The notes beneath the pieces are model-generated. The model ran no database searches, was not told the origin of the DNA, and worked only from the letters and a program-made list of their open reading frames with translations. 64,000 nt of DNA from Granulicella sp. S156 (lineage in GTDB: Bacteria > Acidobacteriota > Terriglobia > Terriglobales > Acidobacteriaceae). Shown here piece after piece: positions 6,887 to 16,330 of this stretch. Location of the stretch: the NCBI RefSeq assembly GCF_009766105.1, contig NZ_LMUH01000007.1, forward strand, positions 56,790 through 120,789. Direction: 5' to 3'. A program made the translations under genes and the position numbers. How positions within the stretch are numbered: the first letter of the stretch is position 1; every line of letters begins with the position of its first letter.

Positions 6887-8749
6887 TTGGACCGGGAAGA
6901 AGATCGTCACAAGGGGGACAGGACAATCAAACGCATCTGGATCCAGGGTTTCGCCGTCTGCGTCATAGGGTCATTCGCTTCGGCATGTGTAGGGCAACTG
7001 CGCGTCCTGGTCGATCAGGTCGGCTACGAAACGCGCGCCCCAAAACAAGCCCTCGTACTGGGCACCGACAAGGACCATCCCCAGCAGTTCTCCCTGATCG
7101 ACGACGCGACCGGCAAAACCGTCCTGACCGGCAAGCTCACTTCGAGCGGCCAGGTCGACGCCTGGGGCGGCCGCGTCTTCTGGACCGCCGACTTCTCCCA
7201 ATGGCAGACCCCCGGCCATTACTCCCTCCAGACAGACCAGGCAAGCTCTTGCACATTCGACATAGAAGACGATTTATTAGAACGAGATACACTATCAAAT
7301 TTAATCTTCTACTTCAAAGGACAACGCTCCACTGGACTGATCGATAAAGCCGACACCCACCTCCCTTTGCCCCCCGGCCAAACCGGTTTTGTCGACGTCC
7401 ACGGCGGCTGGTACGACGCAACCGGCGACTACGGAATCCACCTCTCCCACCAGAATCTGACCTCTTACTTCAATCCCCAACAGGTCCCCCTGGTAGCCTG
7501 GACCCTCTTAAAAAGCTATCGCGTCCTCGAATCCCGGCACGACGACAACTTCAGCGAATACGAACGCCGCCTTCTGGACGAAGGCCTCTTCGGCGCCGAC
7601 TTCCTGGTGCGACTCAAACGCCCCCAGGGCTCTTTCTTTGAAAGCGTCGACGGTCCAGGCAAAGGCAAACTGCCTCAGGACCGAGCCATCGGCAACCCCA
7701 ACTGGCGCACCCAGATCAAGAAGACAGACACGGATTCAACCGAGCACATCATGAGTGCCAACGGCCCCCATGCGTATGAAGCAAGCTTTCGCTCCGGCGC
7801 CGGCATGGCCATCGCCTCCCTGGCCCTGGCCAGCACCATGCCCGCCGACGGCGACTTCCCCCGCGCGGTCTATCTCCGTACAGCCGAAGAAGCCTTTCAA
7901 TTCCTCGAAGCGCATAACCGCGAGCTCTTGAACGACGGAAAAGAAAACATCCTCGACGACTACTGCGCCCTCATGGCCGCAACCGAGCTCTATCGCGCAA
8001 CCCACCAGGAAACCTATAGAACCGCCGCCGACAAACGTGCCGCGCACCTCATGGCACGTCTCGCAACCAGAGAGAATTATCACGATTACTGGCGCGCAGA
8101 CGACGCATCCCGCCCCTACTTTCACCCCTCCGATGCAGGCTTGCCGGTCGTAAGTCTCCTCGAATATGCGGAGATCGCAACCCCTGCCGCCCAAAAGCAG
8201 GTTCACGATACGGTAGAGCGGTCCCTGCGTTTCGAGCTCTCCGTAACCTCCGAGGTCAACAACCCTTTCGGCTACGCCCGGCAATTAGTGCGTATGGGAG
8301 ACGGCAAAGTTCGCAGCGCCTTCTTCTTCCCTCACGACACCGAAGCAGCCCCCTGGTGGCAAGGCGAAAATGCACGCCTGTCCTCATTAGCCGCCGCTGC
8401 ACGCATGGCCGCCCCGCTCTTTGCCGACAAACCAGAGTTTCAATCGCAACTGCAAAGCTATGCCTGGAACCAGCTGCATTGGATCCTGGGCCGCAACCCG
8501 TTTGATTCAAGCATGCTGATGGGCAGCGGCCATGGTAATGCTCCCTACATGTTCTTCCGTTCCTACAAGTACACCAGCGCTCCCGGCGCCATCATCAACG
8601 GCATCACATCCGGTCTCGACAACGAAGATGGCATTGCGTTCAATCAGGGATACGCTGTAACAGGACAGGACGAAGACTGGCGTTGGACAGAGGAATGGCT
8701 ACCCCACGCAGCCTGGTATATGTACGCCGTCAGCCTTCCGCATCAATAG
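6887..8749 (+). CDS. Glycoside hydrolase family 9 enzyme, secreted
   Basis: About 610-residue GH9-type endoglucanase-like enzyme. Order: signal peptide (IKRIWIQGFAVCVIGSFASACVGQ), CelD_N-like immunoglobulin domain (RVLVDQVGYETRAPKQALV...HYSLQT), then the (alpha/alpha)6 catalytic domain. GGWYDATGDYG is the GH9 motif with the catalytic base Asp pair; the C-terminal GRNPFDSSMLMG and DEDWRWTEEWLPHAAWYMYAV carry the expected late motifs including the likely acid Glu. Substrate probably a beta-1,4-glucan, by family. Start is unclear: the only legal upstream codon is TTG at 6887 without a Shine-Dalgarno, whereas AAGGGGG (6911-6917) stands eight bases before an in-frame ATC at 6926 that would open directly on the signal peptide. 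It ends two bases from the convergent aminotransferase stop. Confidence 0.85.
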   Translation: MDREEDRHKGDRTIKRIWIQGFAVCVIGSFASACVGQLRVLVDQVGYETRAPKQALVLGTDKDHPQQFSLIDDATGKTVLTGKLTSSGQVDAWGGRVFWTADFSQWQTPGHYSLQTDQASSCTFDIEDDLLERDTLSNLIFYFKGQRSTGLIDKADTHLPLPPGQTGFVDVHGGWYDATGDYGIHLSHQNLTSYFNPQQVPLVAWTLLKSYRVLESRHDDNFSEYERRLLDEGLFGADFLVRLKRPQGSFFESVDGPGKGKLPQDRAIGNPNWRTQIKKTDTDSTEHIMSANGPHAYEASFRSGAGMAIASLALASTMPADGDFPRAVYLRTAEEAFQFLEAHNRELLNDGKENILDDYCALMAATELYRATHQETYRTAADKRAAHLMARLATRENYHDYWRADDASRPYFHPSDAGLPVVSLLEYAEIATPAAQKQVHDTVERSLRFELSVTSEVNNPFGYARQLVRMGDGKVRSAFFFPHDTEAAPWWQGENARLSSLAAAARMAAPLFADKPEFQSQLQSYAWNQLHWILGRNPFDSSMLMGSGHGNAPYMFFRSYKYTSAPGAIINGITSGLDNEDGIAFNQGYAVTGQDEDWRWTEEWLPHAAWYMYAVSLPHQ

Positions 8750-8751
8750 CT

Positions 8752-9870
8752 CTACGCACCCTGCAGAATCTCGCGCAATAGTTGTTGAGCGATGCGATTC
8801 TCCTCTGGCCGGCCAATGGTAATGCGGGCCCAGTTGGTATAGGGCGGGAAGGTTCGCCCTATATCGACGCCCTTGGCTCGCATGCCTGCGGCCAACTCGG
8901 CCTGAGGACGGCCTGCATTAAAGAAGATAAAGTTGCTATGCGTATCCGTATGGGCAAGGTTGAGGTCCTTAAGAACAGCCACCCATTTGGCCCGTTCTGC
9001 CGCAGTGACAGCCCGAGTCTGTCGTACATGCCCCGTATCAGCGAGAGCCGCTGACGCTGCGGCGATGTTGAGCCGGCCCAGCGATTCTGCATCGCCCAAA
9101 CCCTGTTGATGCAGAGCATCCGCAAGCGGACGAGGCGCCAGCGTATATCCGATGGGAAGTCCGGCGAGCCCATGAATCTTATCGAAGGTCCGAAACACAA
9201 GAACATTCGCACCTTCGCGGACCAGCGAGACAGCAGAGCGAGTCTCAAAGTCTGCGGTGTATTCGAGGTAAGCCTCATCGACAACCACCGGCGCTCGCTG
9301 TGAGACCTCACGCAGAAAGCGTTTGAAGGCAGCATCATCGCTGACCGTTCCGGTGGGATTATGCGGATTGATCAGATAGAGCGCGCGCGTCTTCCCATTG
9401 ACTTTCGCAGCCAGCGCACCCAGGTCATTTTCATAGTCTGCGTTAAGCGGGACCGGAACGCCGACTCCACCGACGTGCGCAGCGGCATCGACAAGCGCAA
9501 GATAGCCGGGGGTGGAGTAGATGAACTCTCCTCCAGGGCCACCCTGGCTGCCGAGATAGAGTCCGAGCGCGCCTAGAATCTCTCCGAGCACTACTTGTTC
9601 TACCGGCACACGCTCATAAGCGGCAATCTGCTCGGCAAAACTCCGCGCTGCAGCGGCATCCCCATAACGCGAAAGCCTCGGAAATTCACGCTGGATCGCG
9701 CCTGCAACATTCGCAGACGGACCAAAGGCGTTTTCGTTCAGATTCAGGTGTATGAGCTGCGACGAAGTACCCTCTGCGGTTAAGGCAAGTGCTGACGCAG
9801 GCAAGAGAGTCGCACCGAGCGCCATACCGGAGGTCTTGAGAAGTGAGCGGCGCGTAAGAGCTGACGACAT
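8752..9870 (-). CDS. PLP-dependent aminotransferase (HisC-like) with Tat signal
   Basis: 372 residues. The start at 9870 is chosen over the longer frame because GGAAC lies before it and the N-terminus is then a twin-arginine signal: TRRSLLKTSG followed by a hydrophobic stretch ending LPASALA. The rest is a fold-type I aminotransferase close to histidinol-phosphate aminotransferases: LNLNENAFGPS near the start, INPHNPTGT, VVVDEAYLEY, and FDKIHGLAGLPIGY with the PLP lysine (the usual Ser/Thr before Lys is Asp). C-terminal FPPYTNWARITIGRPEEN fits the substrate-carboxylate Arg region. Tat export of a PLP enzyme is plausible since the cofactor must be loaded before export. The gene is 28 bases behind the TonB receptor and likely co-transcribed with it. 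The substrate is unknown. Confidence 0.85.
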   Translation of the reverse strand: MSSALTRRSLLKTSGMALGATLLPASALALTAEGTSSQLIHLNLNENAFGPSANVAGAIQREFPRLSRYGDAAAARSFAEQIAAYERVPVEQVVLGEILGALGLYLGSQGGPGGEFIYSTPGYLALVDAAAHVGGVGVPVPLNADYENDLGALAAKVNGKTRALYLINPHNPTGTVSDDAAFKRFLREVSQRAPVVVDEAYLEYTADFETRSAVSLVREGANVLVFRTFDKIHGLAGLPIGYTLAPRPLADALHQQGLGDAESLGRLNIAAASAALADTGHVRQTRAVTAAERAKWVAVLKDLNLAHTDTHSNFIFFNAGRPQAELAAGMRAKGVDIGRTFPPYTNWARITIGRPEENRIAQQLLREILQGA

Positions 9871-9898
9871 GGGTTGTTCCTCTACAGAAGATAACTGG

Positions 9899-12800
9899 TT
9901 AATACGTGATATGCAGCCCGAGCTGCAGATAGCGCGGGAAGTTGGCCTGGGCCGTGATCGCTCCGAAGTTTGCGCTGCCGTAGGCTGTATTCGGTCCGGC
10001 AAACAGCGGAGTGTTGAATGTATTGAAGGTCTGCGCGCGAAACTGAACATTCACGCGATCACGTACCACGACATTCTTGAACAGGGAGATGTCCCAGTTC
10101 TCATAAGCTGGCCCGCGCAACGAGAGCGTACGCGGCGCGTTGCCAAAGGTATACGCTGCCGACTGCGTAAAGGCAGCAGGATTGATGAATCCATTAAGCC
10201 GCTGGTACAGGCTGCCTTTGGTTCCAAGCGGAGCGCCAGAGACGCGATTGGGACGCTGGATTCCATTGCCCGCAATCGTGCTGTTGGGATTGCTGCTCTG
10301 ATAGATCGAGACCGGAAATCCACTCTGGAATGTCGGCAGCACATTCAACTGCCATCCACCGATAACCTCATCACCCCAGCGGTTTCCCGTAGAGAAGCGC
10401 TGATCCTTGCCGAACGGAAGGTTGTAGAGAACACCGGCAACAAAGCGATACGGCACATCGGTCACAGAGTGCGAATACTCAGCTTCGAGGTCATAGATGT
10501 TCTGAGGTGCGGAGATGCCGGAGCTTTGGATACTGTTGGCCGTGGCAAAGGACGAGTCCATGTTGCGTGACCAGGTGAAGGAGCTGATGAGATTGATGCC
10601 ATGTCCCGCGCGCTTCTCTACCTGCACAAGGAGTGCGTTGTAGTCGGCATGCGCAGAGCTGACGAAGAGGTTTACAGACGTGAACTGCGGGAATGGGCGG
10701 AGAGTCTGCGAACGCGCAACGGTCGGCTGACCGATGATGCCAGGGCCTCCTGCAACATAGTCCGGGTTCGCCACCTGATCGCCGAGTGACGCACCAAGCG
10801 AGAAGTTCGATGGGTTGAGCTGGTTGATGTTGATAGGCGTACTACTGGTGGGCGATGGGTTCAGATTGACGGAACGCGATCCAACATAAGACGCATGGAG
10901 AGCAATCTGGCCCGGCAACTCCTGCTCGACACCGAAGGAGAACTGCTGCACGCGAGGCGCATGATAGTTCTGATCGTACGTAGTCACTGAATTGCCGACA
11001 CCGGTAAGCAGGCCAGCGGAGTTCCCTGCTGGTTTCACAAAACCGCTGGGATACGGATTGTTGAGCGTTCCTGCCGAAGTCTGGTCGTTATCTACACTGG
11101 CGACGTAGGAGTTGGCCGCGGTATAGCCCGGTGCGAGCGAGCCGGTGGGATCATAGCGCAGCGGCGCATAGAAGATGCCATAGCCGCCACGAATCACGGT
11201 CTTCGGCGAGAGCTGATAGGAAGCTCCAATGCGCGGTGCGAACTTGGTTCGGGAGAGATCGCCGATGTCGCGCTGGTTACCGTTGATCCCCGCGAACAGA
11301 ATTCCCCCTGTAACTGAAACATCGGGTGCAAGCTGTGCGGTCGCATTGCGATCAAAGCCTACCGCTAACTGATTATTGTCTTCCTTCAACCCTGTCTCCG
11401 CCTCATAACGAAGCCCGAAGTTGAGCGTGAGTCGCGACGTAAGACGCCAGTCATCCTGCGCGAAGACTGCTGAGTAGTCGAGATACGTTTTGAGCGGCGT
11501 GGTGATATCAACCTCACCTGAGATCGGGTAGCCGAGAAGAAGATCGGCGAGATCCGATCCGGAGCCATCGCCTGTTGCGTTGGGGCTGGACTGCGTAAAG
11601 GCTCCTGAAAAGGTGTAGGTGCCGGGAGCATTGCTGAAGTCCTGAAAGTCCATGCGGATGCGGCGGTACTCTGCTCCAAAGGTGAGGTTGTGCCGCTTCA
11701 ATGTCTTGGCCAGCGTACCGTTCACGATCTCCGACTTCCAGTTGTCGAGCGAAGCGGTGTTCTGCCCTAGCTGCGAGAAGTTGCGCGGGAAGATGGTCGG
11801 AAAATACTTGTCCTGAATCTGGGAACTGTAAGAAGTTGGAAAACCAAGCGAGGCGGGATCGAATCCCTGGCTTACCTCCGCAATGAGGTTTGGGAAGCGA
11901 TTGTTGCCGTAACGAGCGGTCAAGACGGTAGTGGGATTAAGTATCCAGGTGCTATTGATCTGCGTGGCGTCTACCTGGCGATGATAGGTGTACGAGTAGC
12001 TTCCGGGCAGCGTGCCGAGCGGGTTTCCAAGCGGCTGCAAAGCCTCATAGAAGATATAAGAACCGCTGACGTTCCACCAGGGGCGAATCTGCTGATCGAG
12101 CTTAACCGTGACCTCCTGCGCGTGGTCGCGCACATCGTCGGTTCCCGTGAAGTTGTACTGCCCTGTCGCAGTGTTTGTCTGAGGAAGCGGATAGTATGAG
12201 GCGATGTTCTTGCCAACTGTGCTGACCTGGCTCGTCGGAATCTTATTGCCGGCAAACGGCGTGCGATGGATTCCGCTGGCGTCGGTGTAGGTCTTCGTTG
12301 GGTCGTAGATAACGTTGAGCGATCCATCTACGTTGTAGCTGTTGGAAAAGTCGCCGGTGCGTTCGAGCGCGGTGGGAACGGCGAAGCTCTCTGTGTAAGG
12401 AGAGCTCTGAATATAGCCCTCAGCACCAATCCAGAAGAACGTCTTGTTGCGCCCGTCATACAGATGAGGAATGACGACCGGGCCACCGAGCGAAGCGCCC
12501 CAGTTGTAGTACGGACTATCGGCACGGGGGACTCCATTGCGGTTGGCGAAGAAGTCATTGGCCAGCCACGAACCCTGACGGGTCTCGCCGAACACAGAAC
12601 CGTGAACCGTATTCGCTCCCGAGCGCAGCAGTGTGTTGAAGACTCCGCCGCCCGTGCGTCCTACCTGGGCATCGTAGGTGTTGGCCTGCACCTTCACGTC
12701 CTGAATAGACTCGATGGTCGGAATCACGATCGGACGATTGTTGGTATCGGTGATGGGAACGCCGTCGACGAGATAAAGGTTTGCGGCAACCGGGCCTCCA

Positions 12801-13393
12801 GCCACAGACGTAGTGGATGTACCGTTCTGATCCGCAAAACGAATGAACTGCGGATTGCCAGTATTCACGAAGACGCCTGAGAGCTTTGCCGTGATGTAGG
12901 GATTGCGTCCGAGAACAGGAATATCTTCGAGACGTTTTTGATCGAGGTCTGTGCTGATGGAAGCAGTAGAAGGATCAACAAGAGGAGCTTCAGCGGAGAC
13001 CTGCACAACGCTCGTAGTGCTGCCGACGGCAAGTTGAATATCGAGTGTCAGGAAATCCTGCGTGGAGAGAACAATGTGTGTGCGCTCAGCTTCGCTGAAG
13101 GTGCTGGCCACAACGTGCAGAGTGTATGTGGACGGCGTAAGCGAGTTGAAGGCATAGGCTCCAACTCTGTCGGACTTTGTGTCCCGCGTCTGATGCGTGG
13201 CCTCGTCGGTAAGGCTGATGGAGGCCCCTGCGATAACTCTGCCGCCGGAATCGGCAATAGATCCTCGGATGGCGCCGTTGTAGCTCTGGGCGAGTAAGCG
13301 CGAGGCTGATACGAGCAATAGCGCGATGAGGATGTAGGTTTTGTATCCGAAGCTGTATCGGGGGTGGCTCTTGTAGCTATCAGTGCAACTCAT
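9899..13393 (-). CDS. Oar-type TonB-dependent outer membrane receptor
   Basis: 1164 residues. Start at 13393 is supported by GAGAG seven bases upstream; the frame extends 23 codons further without a ribosome binding site. A signal peptide (YILIALLLVSASRLLAQ) is followed by a carboxypeptidase-regulatory-like domain (GAIRGSIADSGGRVIAGASISLTDEATHQT..., about residues 38-120), a plug domain with the motif YLVDGVPITD and the IQDVKVQANTYDAQVGRTGGGVFN segment, then a long beta-barrel ending in the aromatic LQLGLHITY. This architecture is the large acidobacterial/Oar TonB receptor class, usually taken to import plant or microbial oligosaccharides or peptides. Ligand not known. It heads an operon with the Tat-exported aminotransferase. 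Confidence 0.9.
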   Translation of the reverse strand: MSCTDSYKSHPRYSFGYKTYILIALLLVSASRLLAQSYNGAIRGSIADSGGRVIAGASISLTDEATHQTRDTKSDRVGAYAFNSLTPSTYTLHVVASTFSEAERTHIVLSTQDFLTLDIQLAVGSTTSVVQVSAEAPLVDPSTASISTDLDQKRLEDIPVLGRNPYITAKLSGVFVNTGNPQFIRFADQNGTSTTSVAGGPVAANLYLVDGVPITDTNNRPIVIPTIESIQDVKVQANTYDAQVGRTGGGVFNTLLRSGANTVHGSVFGETRQGSWLANDFFANRNGVPRADSPYYNWGASLGGPVVIPHLYDGRNKTFFWIGAEGYIQSSPYTESFAVPTALERTGDFSNSYNVDGSLNVIYDPTKTYTDASGIHRTPFAGNKIPTSQVSTVGKNIASYYPLPQTNTATGQYNFTGTDDVRDHAQEVTVKLDQQIRPWWNVSGSYIFYEALQPLGNPLGTLPGSYSYTYHRQVDATQINSTWILNPTTVLTARYGNNRFPNLIAEVSQGFDPASLGFPTSYSSQIQDKYFPTIFPRNFSQLGQNTASLDNWKSEIVNGTLAKTLKRHNLTFGAEYRRIRMDFQDFSNAPGTYTFSGAFTQSSPNATGDGSGSDLADLLLGYPISGEVDITTPLKTYLDYSAVFAQDDWRLTSRLTLNFGLRYEAETGLKEDNNQLAVGFDRNATAQLAPDVSVTGGILFAGINGNQRDIGDLSRTKFAPRIGASYQLSPKTVIRGGYGIFYAPLRYDPTGSLAPGYTAANSYVASVDNDQTSAGTLNNPYPSGFVKPAGNSAGLLTGVGNSVTTYDQNYHAPRVQQFSFGVEQELPGQIALHASYVGSRSVNLNPSPTSSTPININQLNPSNFSLGASLGDQVANPDYVAGGPGIIGQPTVARSQTLRPFPQFTSVNLFVSSAHADYNALLVQVEKRAGHGINLISSFTWSRNMDSSFATANSIQSSGISAPQNIYDLEAEYSHSVTDVPYRFVAGVLYNLPFGKDQRFSTGNRWGDEVIGGWQLNVLPTFQSGFPVSIYQSSNPNSTIAGNGIQRPNRVSGAPLGTKGSLYQRLNGFINPAAFTQSAAYTFGNAPRTLSLRGPAYENWDISLFKNVVVRDRVNVQFRAQTFNTFNTPLFAGPNTAYGSANFGAITAQANFPRYLQLGLHITY

Positions 13394-13608
13394 GGCGACT
13401 CTCTTAAAGAACGTTGTGCGTGTGTGCGGATAGATTGACTGGGGATAGGCACGTTCACGCAAGACCTGCGGAGATTAACGTGCAGGCCAGAAGAGAAAGT
13501 TGTGCGGGAAACCTAGGAACAATACATCAGTGCAGCGCCGCTCAACTCACAAGGACAGGCCTGTGAGGAACAGCAACTACAAAGCGTGATGGAACTAGGC
13601 ATAAGTTG

Positions 13609-13638
13609 AGCATAAGCTTCGGTTTATGCCGATGTCAA
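13609..13638 (-). promoter_or_regulatory. Probable promoter of the TonB receptor operon
   Basis: Minus strand: perfect TTGACA (13633-13638), 18-base spacer, TATGCT (13609-13614). It leaves a leader of about 210 bases before the start at 13393. The rest of the 13394-13720 gap shows no gene. Confidence 0.45.
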
Positions 13639-13720
13639 TTGACCAGGAACTATGCCGAGATGAGAAAACCGGTGCCTGCATAGACATTTCGCAGCCTTCG
13701 ATTGAATCAGCAACAGACAG

Positions 13721-14644
13721 CTATACCTGAACTTCGAACCCCTCTACATCACAAGTTCCGACGGTTAGCTCGATGGAGGAAGCGAGCTCCTTCGTCATTC
13801 GAGTGTAGCCGTTTTGAAGGGGCGGAGCCATCTCCCAAACGAACACTCTGTAGCGACCTGTTTGAACAGGAGCCTCAAAGTTTCGACTGGAATCCACCTT
13901 GACCCCTAAGCTGCCGAAGTCATCCAGCATCCCCACGTCACGGGTGAAATGGACGGAAATGTTCGCTATGTCTTCCGGCAGTTCGCCCGTAACCTTCCCA
14001 CGAACAGTAAGCCAAATCGGACGAGGAACACGCAGCTCGAGGTCAGCCTTGATTTGTCCTGCTTGAACATCGAAGGTACCGGCGTCCTTTATGTCCTGAG
14101 CATTTGGATAGAGGAAATCGAAGATTCGTTGTTGAATGTCCGGACGAGCTGGTTGAGGCGGAGCGCTGAGCGGTTTTTGGAGTATTCCGACGAAGCGCAG
14201 AGAGTAGCTGCCAGGAGAAAGGGGCGGCGAACAGAAGCAGCCATCCTCATCTACCTTGTGGTCCCCAGAATCGCTGATATAGCCAGATCGTTCTCCTCGA
14301 TTGCCAGCCCTTATCAAAGTGAAATGGCAATACCGTGGGGGAACCCCTTCTTCATCCAAAATCCGTCCCTTGATGAAAGCACCAGGTGTCAGCGAAATCT
14401 GTAGATTCTCTACGGTTTCCCCTTCTTCCAGGAGGACCTCGCGGTAAAGAGGAGCATAGCGAGCATCATGAAAACCCAGACTGTATCTGCCAGCTGGTAG
14501 TGAGTGAAAGGAGAAGCGTCCGAGCTCATCGGCTTGCGTAAAATCCTCCTCGCGAATCCCGTGACGGATCAGGCTTATTTGAGGCTTCGAAAGGGTCTCT
14601 CCTGTCACGGCATCCAGGAGGTGGCCAGTGATCATTCCACTCAT
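13721..14644 (-). CDS. Carboxypeptidase-regulatory-like domain protein
   Basis: 307 residues from ATG 14644, which has GGAG eight bases upstream. A longer form starting at 14740 would add a hydrophobic stretch (LFRLSLILI) that might serve as a signal, but lacks a ribosome binding site. At least two Cna-B/CarboxypepD_reg-like beta-sandwich repeats are visible: GHLLDAVTGETLSKPQISL...GRFSFHSLPAGRYSLGFH (about 5-55) and GRILDEEGVPPRYCHFTLI...GCFCSPPLSPGSYSLRF (about 90-150). A third, more divergent one follows. Such domains are structural or binding modules in envelope proteins; no catalytic residues are seen. It lies in the same orientation between the YidC paralogue and the TonB receptor. Confidence 0.7.
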   Translation of the reverse strand: MSGMITGHLLDAVTGETLSKPQISLIRHGIREEDFTQADELGRFSFHSLPAGRYSLGFHDARYAPLYREVLLEEGETVENLQISLTPGAFIKGRILDEEGVPPRYCHFTLIRAGNRGERSGYISDSGDHKVDEDGCFCSPPLSPGSYSLRFVGILQKPLSAPPQPARPDIQQRIFDFLYPNAQDIKDAGTFDVQAGQIKADLELRVPRPIWLTVRGKVTGELPEDIANISVHFTRDVGMLDDFGSLGVKVDSSRNFEAPVQTGRYRVFVWEMAPPLQNGYTRMTKELASSIELTVGTCDVEGFEVQV

Positions 14645-14754
14645 CTTCAGCACTCCACTGATGTGTGATTTCGCGTTCTGCGAACCACTCCGAATCAGTA
14701 TAAGACTTAGGCGAAACAAGGCCGCAGTATGCCACAACACACGCAGCTATCCCA

Positions 14755-15663
14755 TCATCCTGGTCTTCCCTTCGGCAAGTCACACTCTTGAATTCGGGGA
14801 TTGGTGTGATTGAAGAGGAACTGTTGGACGATGGTTATAACATTCCCAAGTGACCAGTAGAGTGCGAGACCTGCGGCTACACGCCATGCGATGAAGCAAT
14901 AGATGAGGGGTAGCGCTACTGCCATGATCTTCCGCTGTAGCGCATCGGTAGCCGGTGACGGAGTAACGATCTGCTGTAAGAACATCGTCACTACGAAAAA
15001 TATTGGAAGAAGGTGAAGAGGATCGGGCGCGGCTAGATCATGCAGCCACAGCCAGGGTGCATGGTGCAGCTCGCCAGCTCCATGAAGCATCCGGTAGATT
15101 CCGGAGAGCAGCGGCAGCTGTATCAGAAGCGGCAGAAACCCTCCGAACATGCTGACGCCGTATCTTTCATGTAACTCTGCTATCTCCTTGTTCATCGCCA
15201 GCATCTGCGGGTCGCCGAGCTTACAGCCTTTGTAGCGCTCTCTGATTGTCGCGATCTCCGGCTGGAGCTGCTGCATCTTTCGTTGTGAGCGCATGGACTT
15301 GATGCGCAATGGGAGCAGTGCAAGGTTGATTCCCAAAGTGAGCAGCAAAATATCCCATCCCCAGTTCCGAACAAGATGCTGGTGCATCCAGTTGAGCGCT
15401 ACGAAAAACGGCTTCGCGAAAAGATAGAGCTTCTCAGTTTTCTCTGAAGCCTGCGGCATAGCCTTAGCCGCATGATCCGGTGTGGCCTTGTGTGCATTCG
15501 TTTGTACTACCGGGTTCAATGTCCCGGCATTGTTCTCCACACCAACCTTTTGATGAAATATCTGCTGCACGTATAGGAAACCGAAAAAGATGACGGCCAT
15601 CGCGATCAAGGCACGTACAGTTTGCCTGCTCGTTTGCAGATTGGGATTCTTCATTTCTTCCAT
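14755..15663 (-). CDS. Short YidC/Oxa1-family membrane insertase paralogue
   Basis: 302 residues from ATG 15663 (CAGGAG before it). One N-terminal membrane anchor (VRALIAMAVIFFGFLYVQQIF), a short periplasmic stretch of about 60 residues instead of the large P1 domain of Gram-negative YidC, then the conserved insertase core: WDILLLTLGINLALLPLRIKS, the cytosolic helical hairpin (RKMQQLQPEIATIRERYKG), GGFLPLLIQLPLLSGIYRML, APWLWLHDLAAPDP, FFVVTMFLQQIVTP, and AGLALYWSLGNVITIVQQ. The groove position that is Arg in E. coli YidC (FIVRGIMYPL) is Asn here (LGINLALLPL). It probably inserts a subset of membrane proteins; a housekeeping yidC is expected elsewhere with rpmH/rnpA and is not in this window. 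Confidence 0.85.
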   Translation of the reverse strand: MEEMKNPNLQTSRQTVRALIAMAVIFFGFLYVQQIFHQKVGVENNAGTLNPVVQTNAHKATPDHAAKAMPQASEKTEKLYLFAKPFFVALNWMHQHLVRNWGWDILLLTLGINLALLPLRIKSMRSQRKMQQLQPEIATIRERYKGCKLGDPQMLAMNKEIAELHERYGVSMFGGFLPLLIQLPLLSGIYRMLHGAGELHHAPWLWLHDLAAPDPLHLLPIFFVVTMFLQQIVTPSPATDALQRKIMAVALPLIYCFIAWRVAAGLALYWSLGNVITIVQQFLFNHTNPRIQECDLPKGRPG

Positions 15664-15951
15664 GGAAATTCTCCTGGTCATCACCGCTGAGCGATGACGC
15701 CTCTGGTTTGGATCGATCGTGGATTGCTCGCCAATACACTGGTGGGGCCGGTGCAGCTGCCTTAATTTGTGTTGGACTATGCAGTATCTGAGACATTTTG
15801 GGGTGAGGGTTTAAGTCTTTACAGGCCACAAAGTCCGCTCACACGGAGCTGACGATGCGCCTGTCCTCACTCGCATCGTCACGAGAGCGCACAGATGCAG
15901 CAAATCAAAACGCAGCGACATACAACTGCGAATGGAGATCGGAGGGTTGAA

Positions 15952-16278
15952 CTAGAGGGAGATTGGAGGAGGAAGCTGGAAGATCAACCGCAGGCGCGGT
16001 GCCCAGGGAAGTGTCAGCGATGCCTCTTGCGGCATCGACAGACCGGCCTTCCGGGAAGGCTCAAATACATAGAGACAAATGGATTCTGCACAGGCGATAA
16101 GCCGCCGGCAGATATCCCCTGAGTGCGAGGCCAGAAACATCAACAGGCCGGCCACAGCACAGATCAATAGCAGCTTGTCGACCCCGACAAAGAACGACGA
16201 GACGGAATGTTTCACTCCGAAAGCGATCAGCGGGAGCAGCAGGTGGAAGCATGTATCAAACTTGCTTCGGGAGAACAT
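15952..16278 (-). CDS. Small two-helix membrane protein, unknown function
   Basis: 108 residues. GGAGG seven bases before ATG 16278 makes this a credible gene. Two membrane helices (FHLLLPLIAFGVKHSVSSFFVGV and LLLICAVAGLLMFLA) are followed by a soluble tail with CRRLIACAESICLYVFEPS. It ends in a Pro-rich PWAPRLRLIFQLPPPISL. Encoded 52 bases downstream of the acyltransferase on the same strand, so probably the same transcript. No family recognised. The 15664-15951 gap shows no further gene. Confidence 0.55.
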   Translation of the reverse strand: MFSRSKFDTCFHLLLPLIAFGVKHSVSSFFVGVDKLLLICAVAGLLMFLASHSGDICRRLIACAESICLYVFEPSRKAGLSMPQEASLTLPWAPRLRLIFQLPPPISL

Positions 16279-16330
16279 AAGGTGCCTCCGACGATGAGTA
16301 TACGACAGCCTCACCTATAACAAACGTGAA

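Noticed and set aside
9871-10050. Longer N-terminus for the aminotransferase
   Set aside because: It would overlap the end of the TonB receptor gene and hide the twin-arginine signal that starts at 9870.
12266-12880. 204-codon plus-strand frame opposite the TonB receptor
   Set aside because: Antisense shadow of a clear coding gene in GC-rich DNA; no start signals and no recognisable domain.
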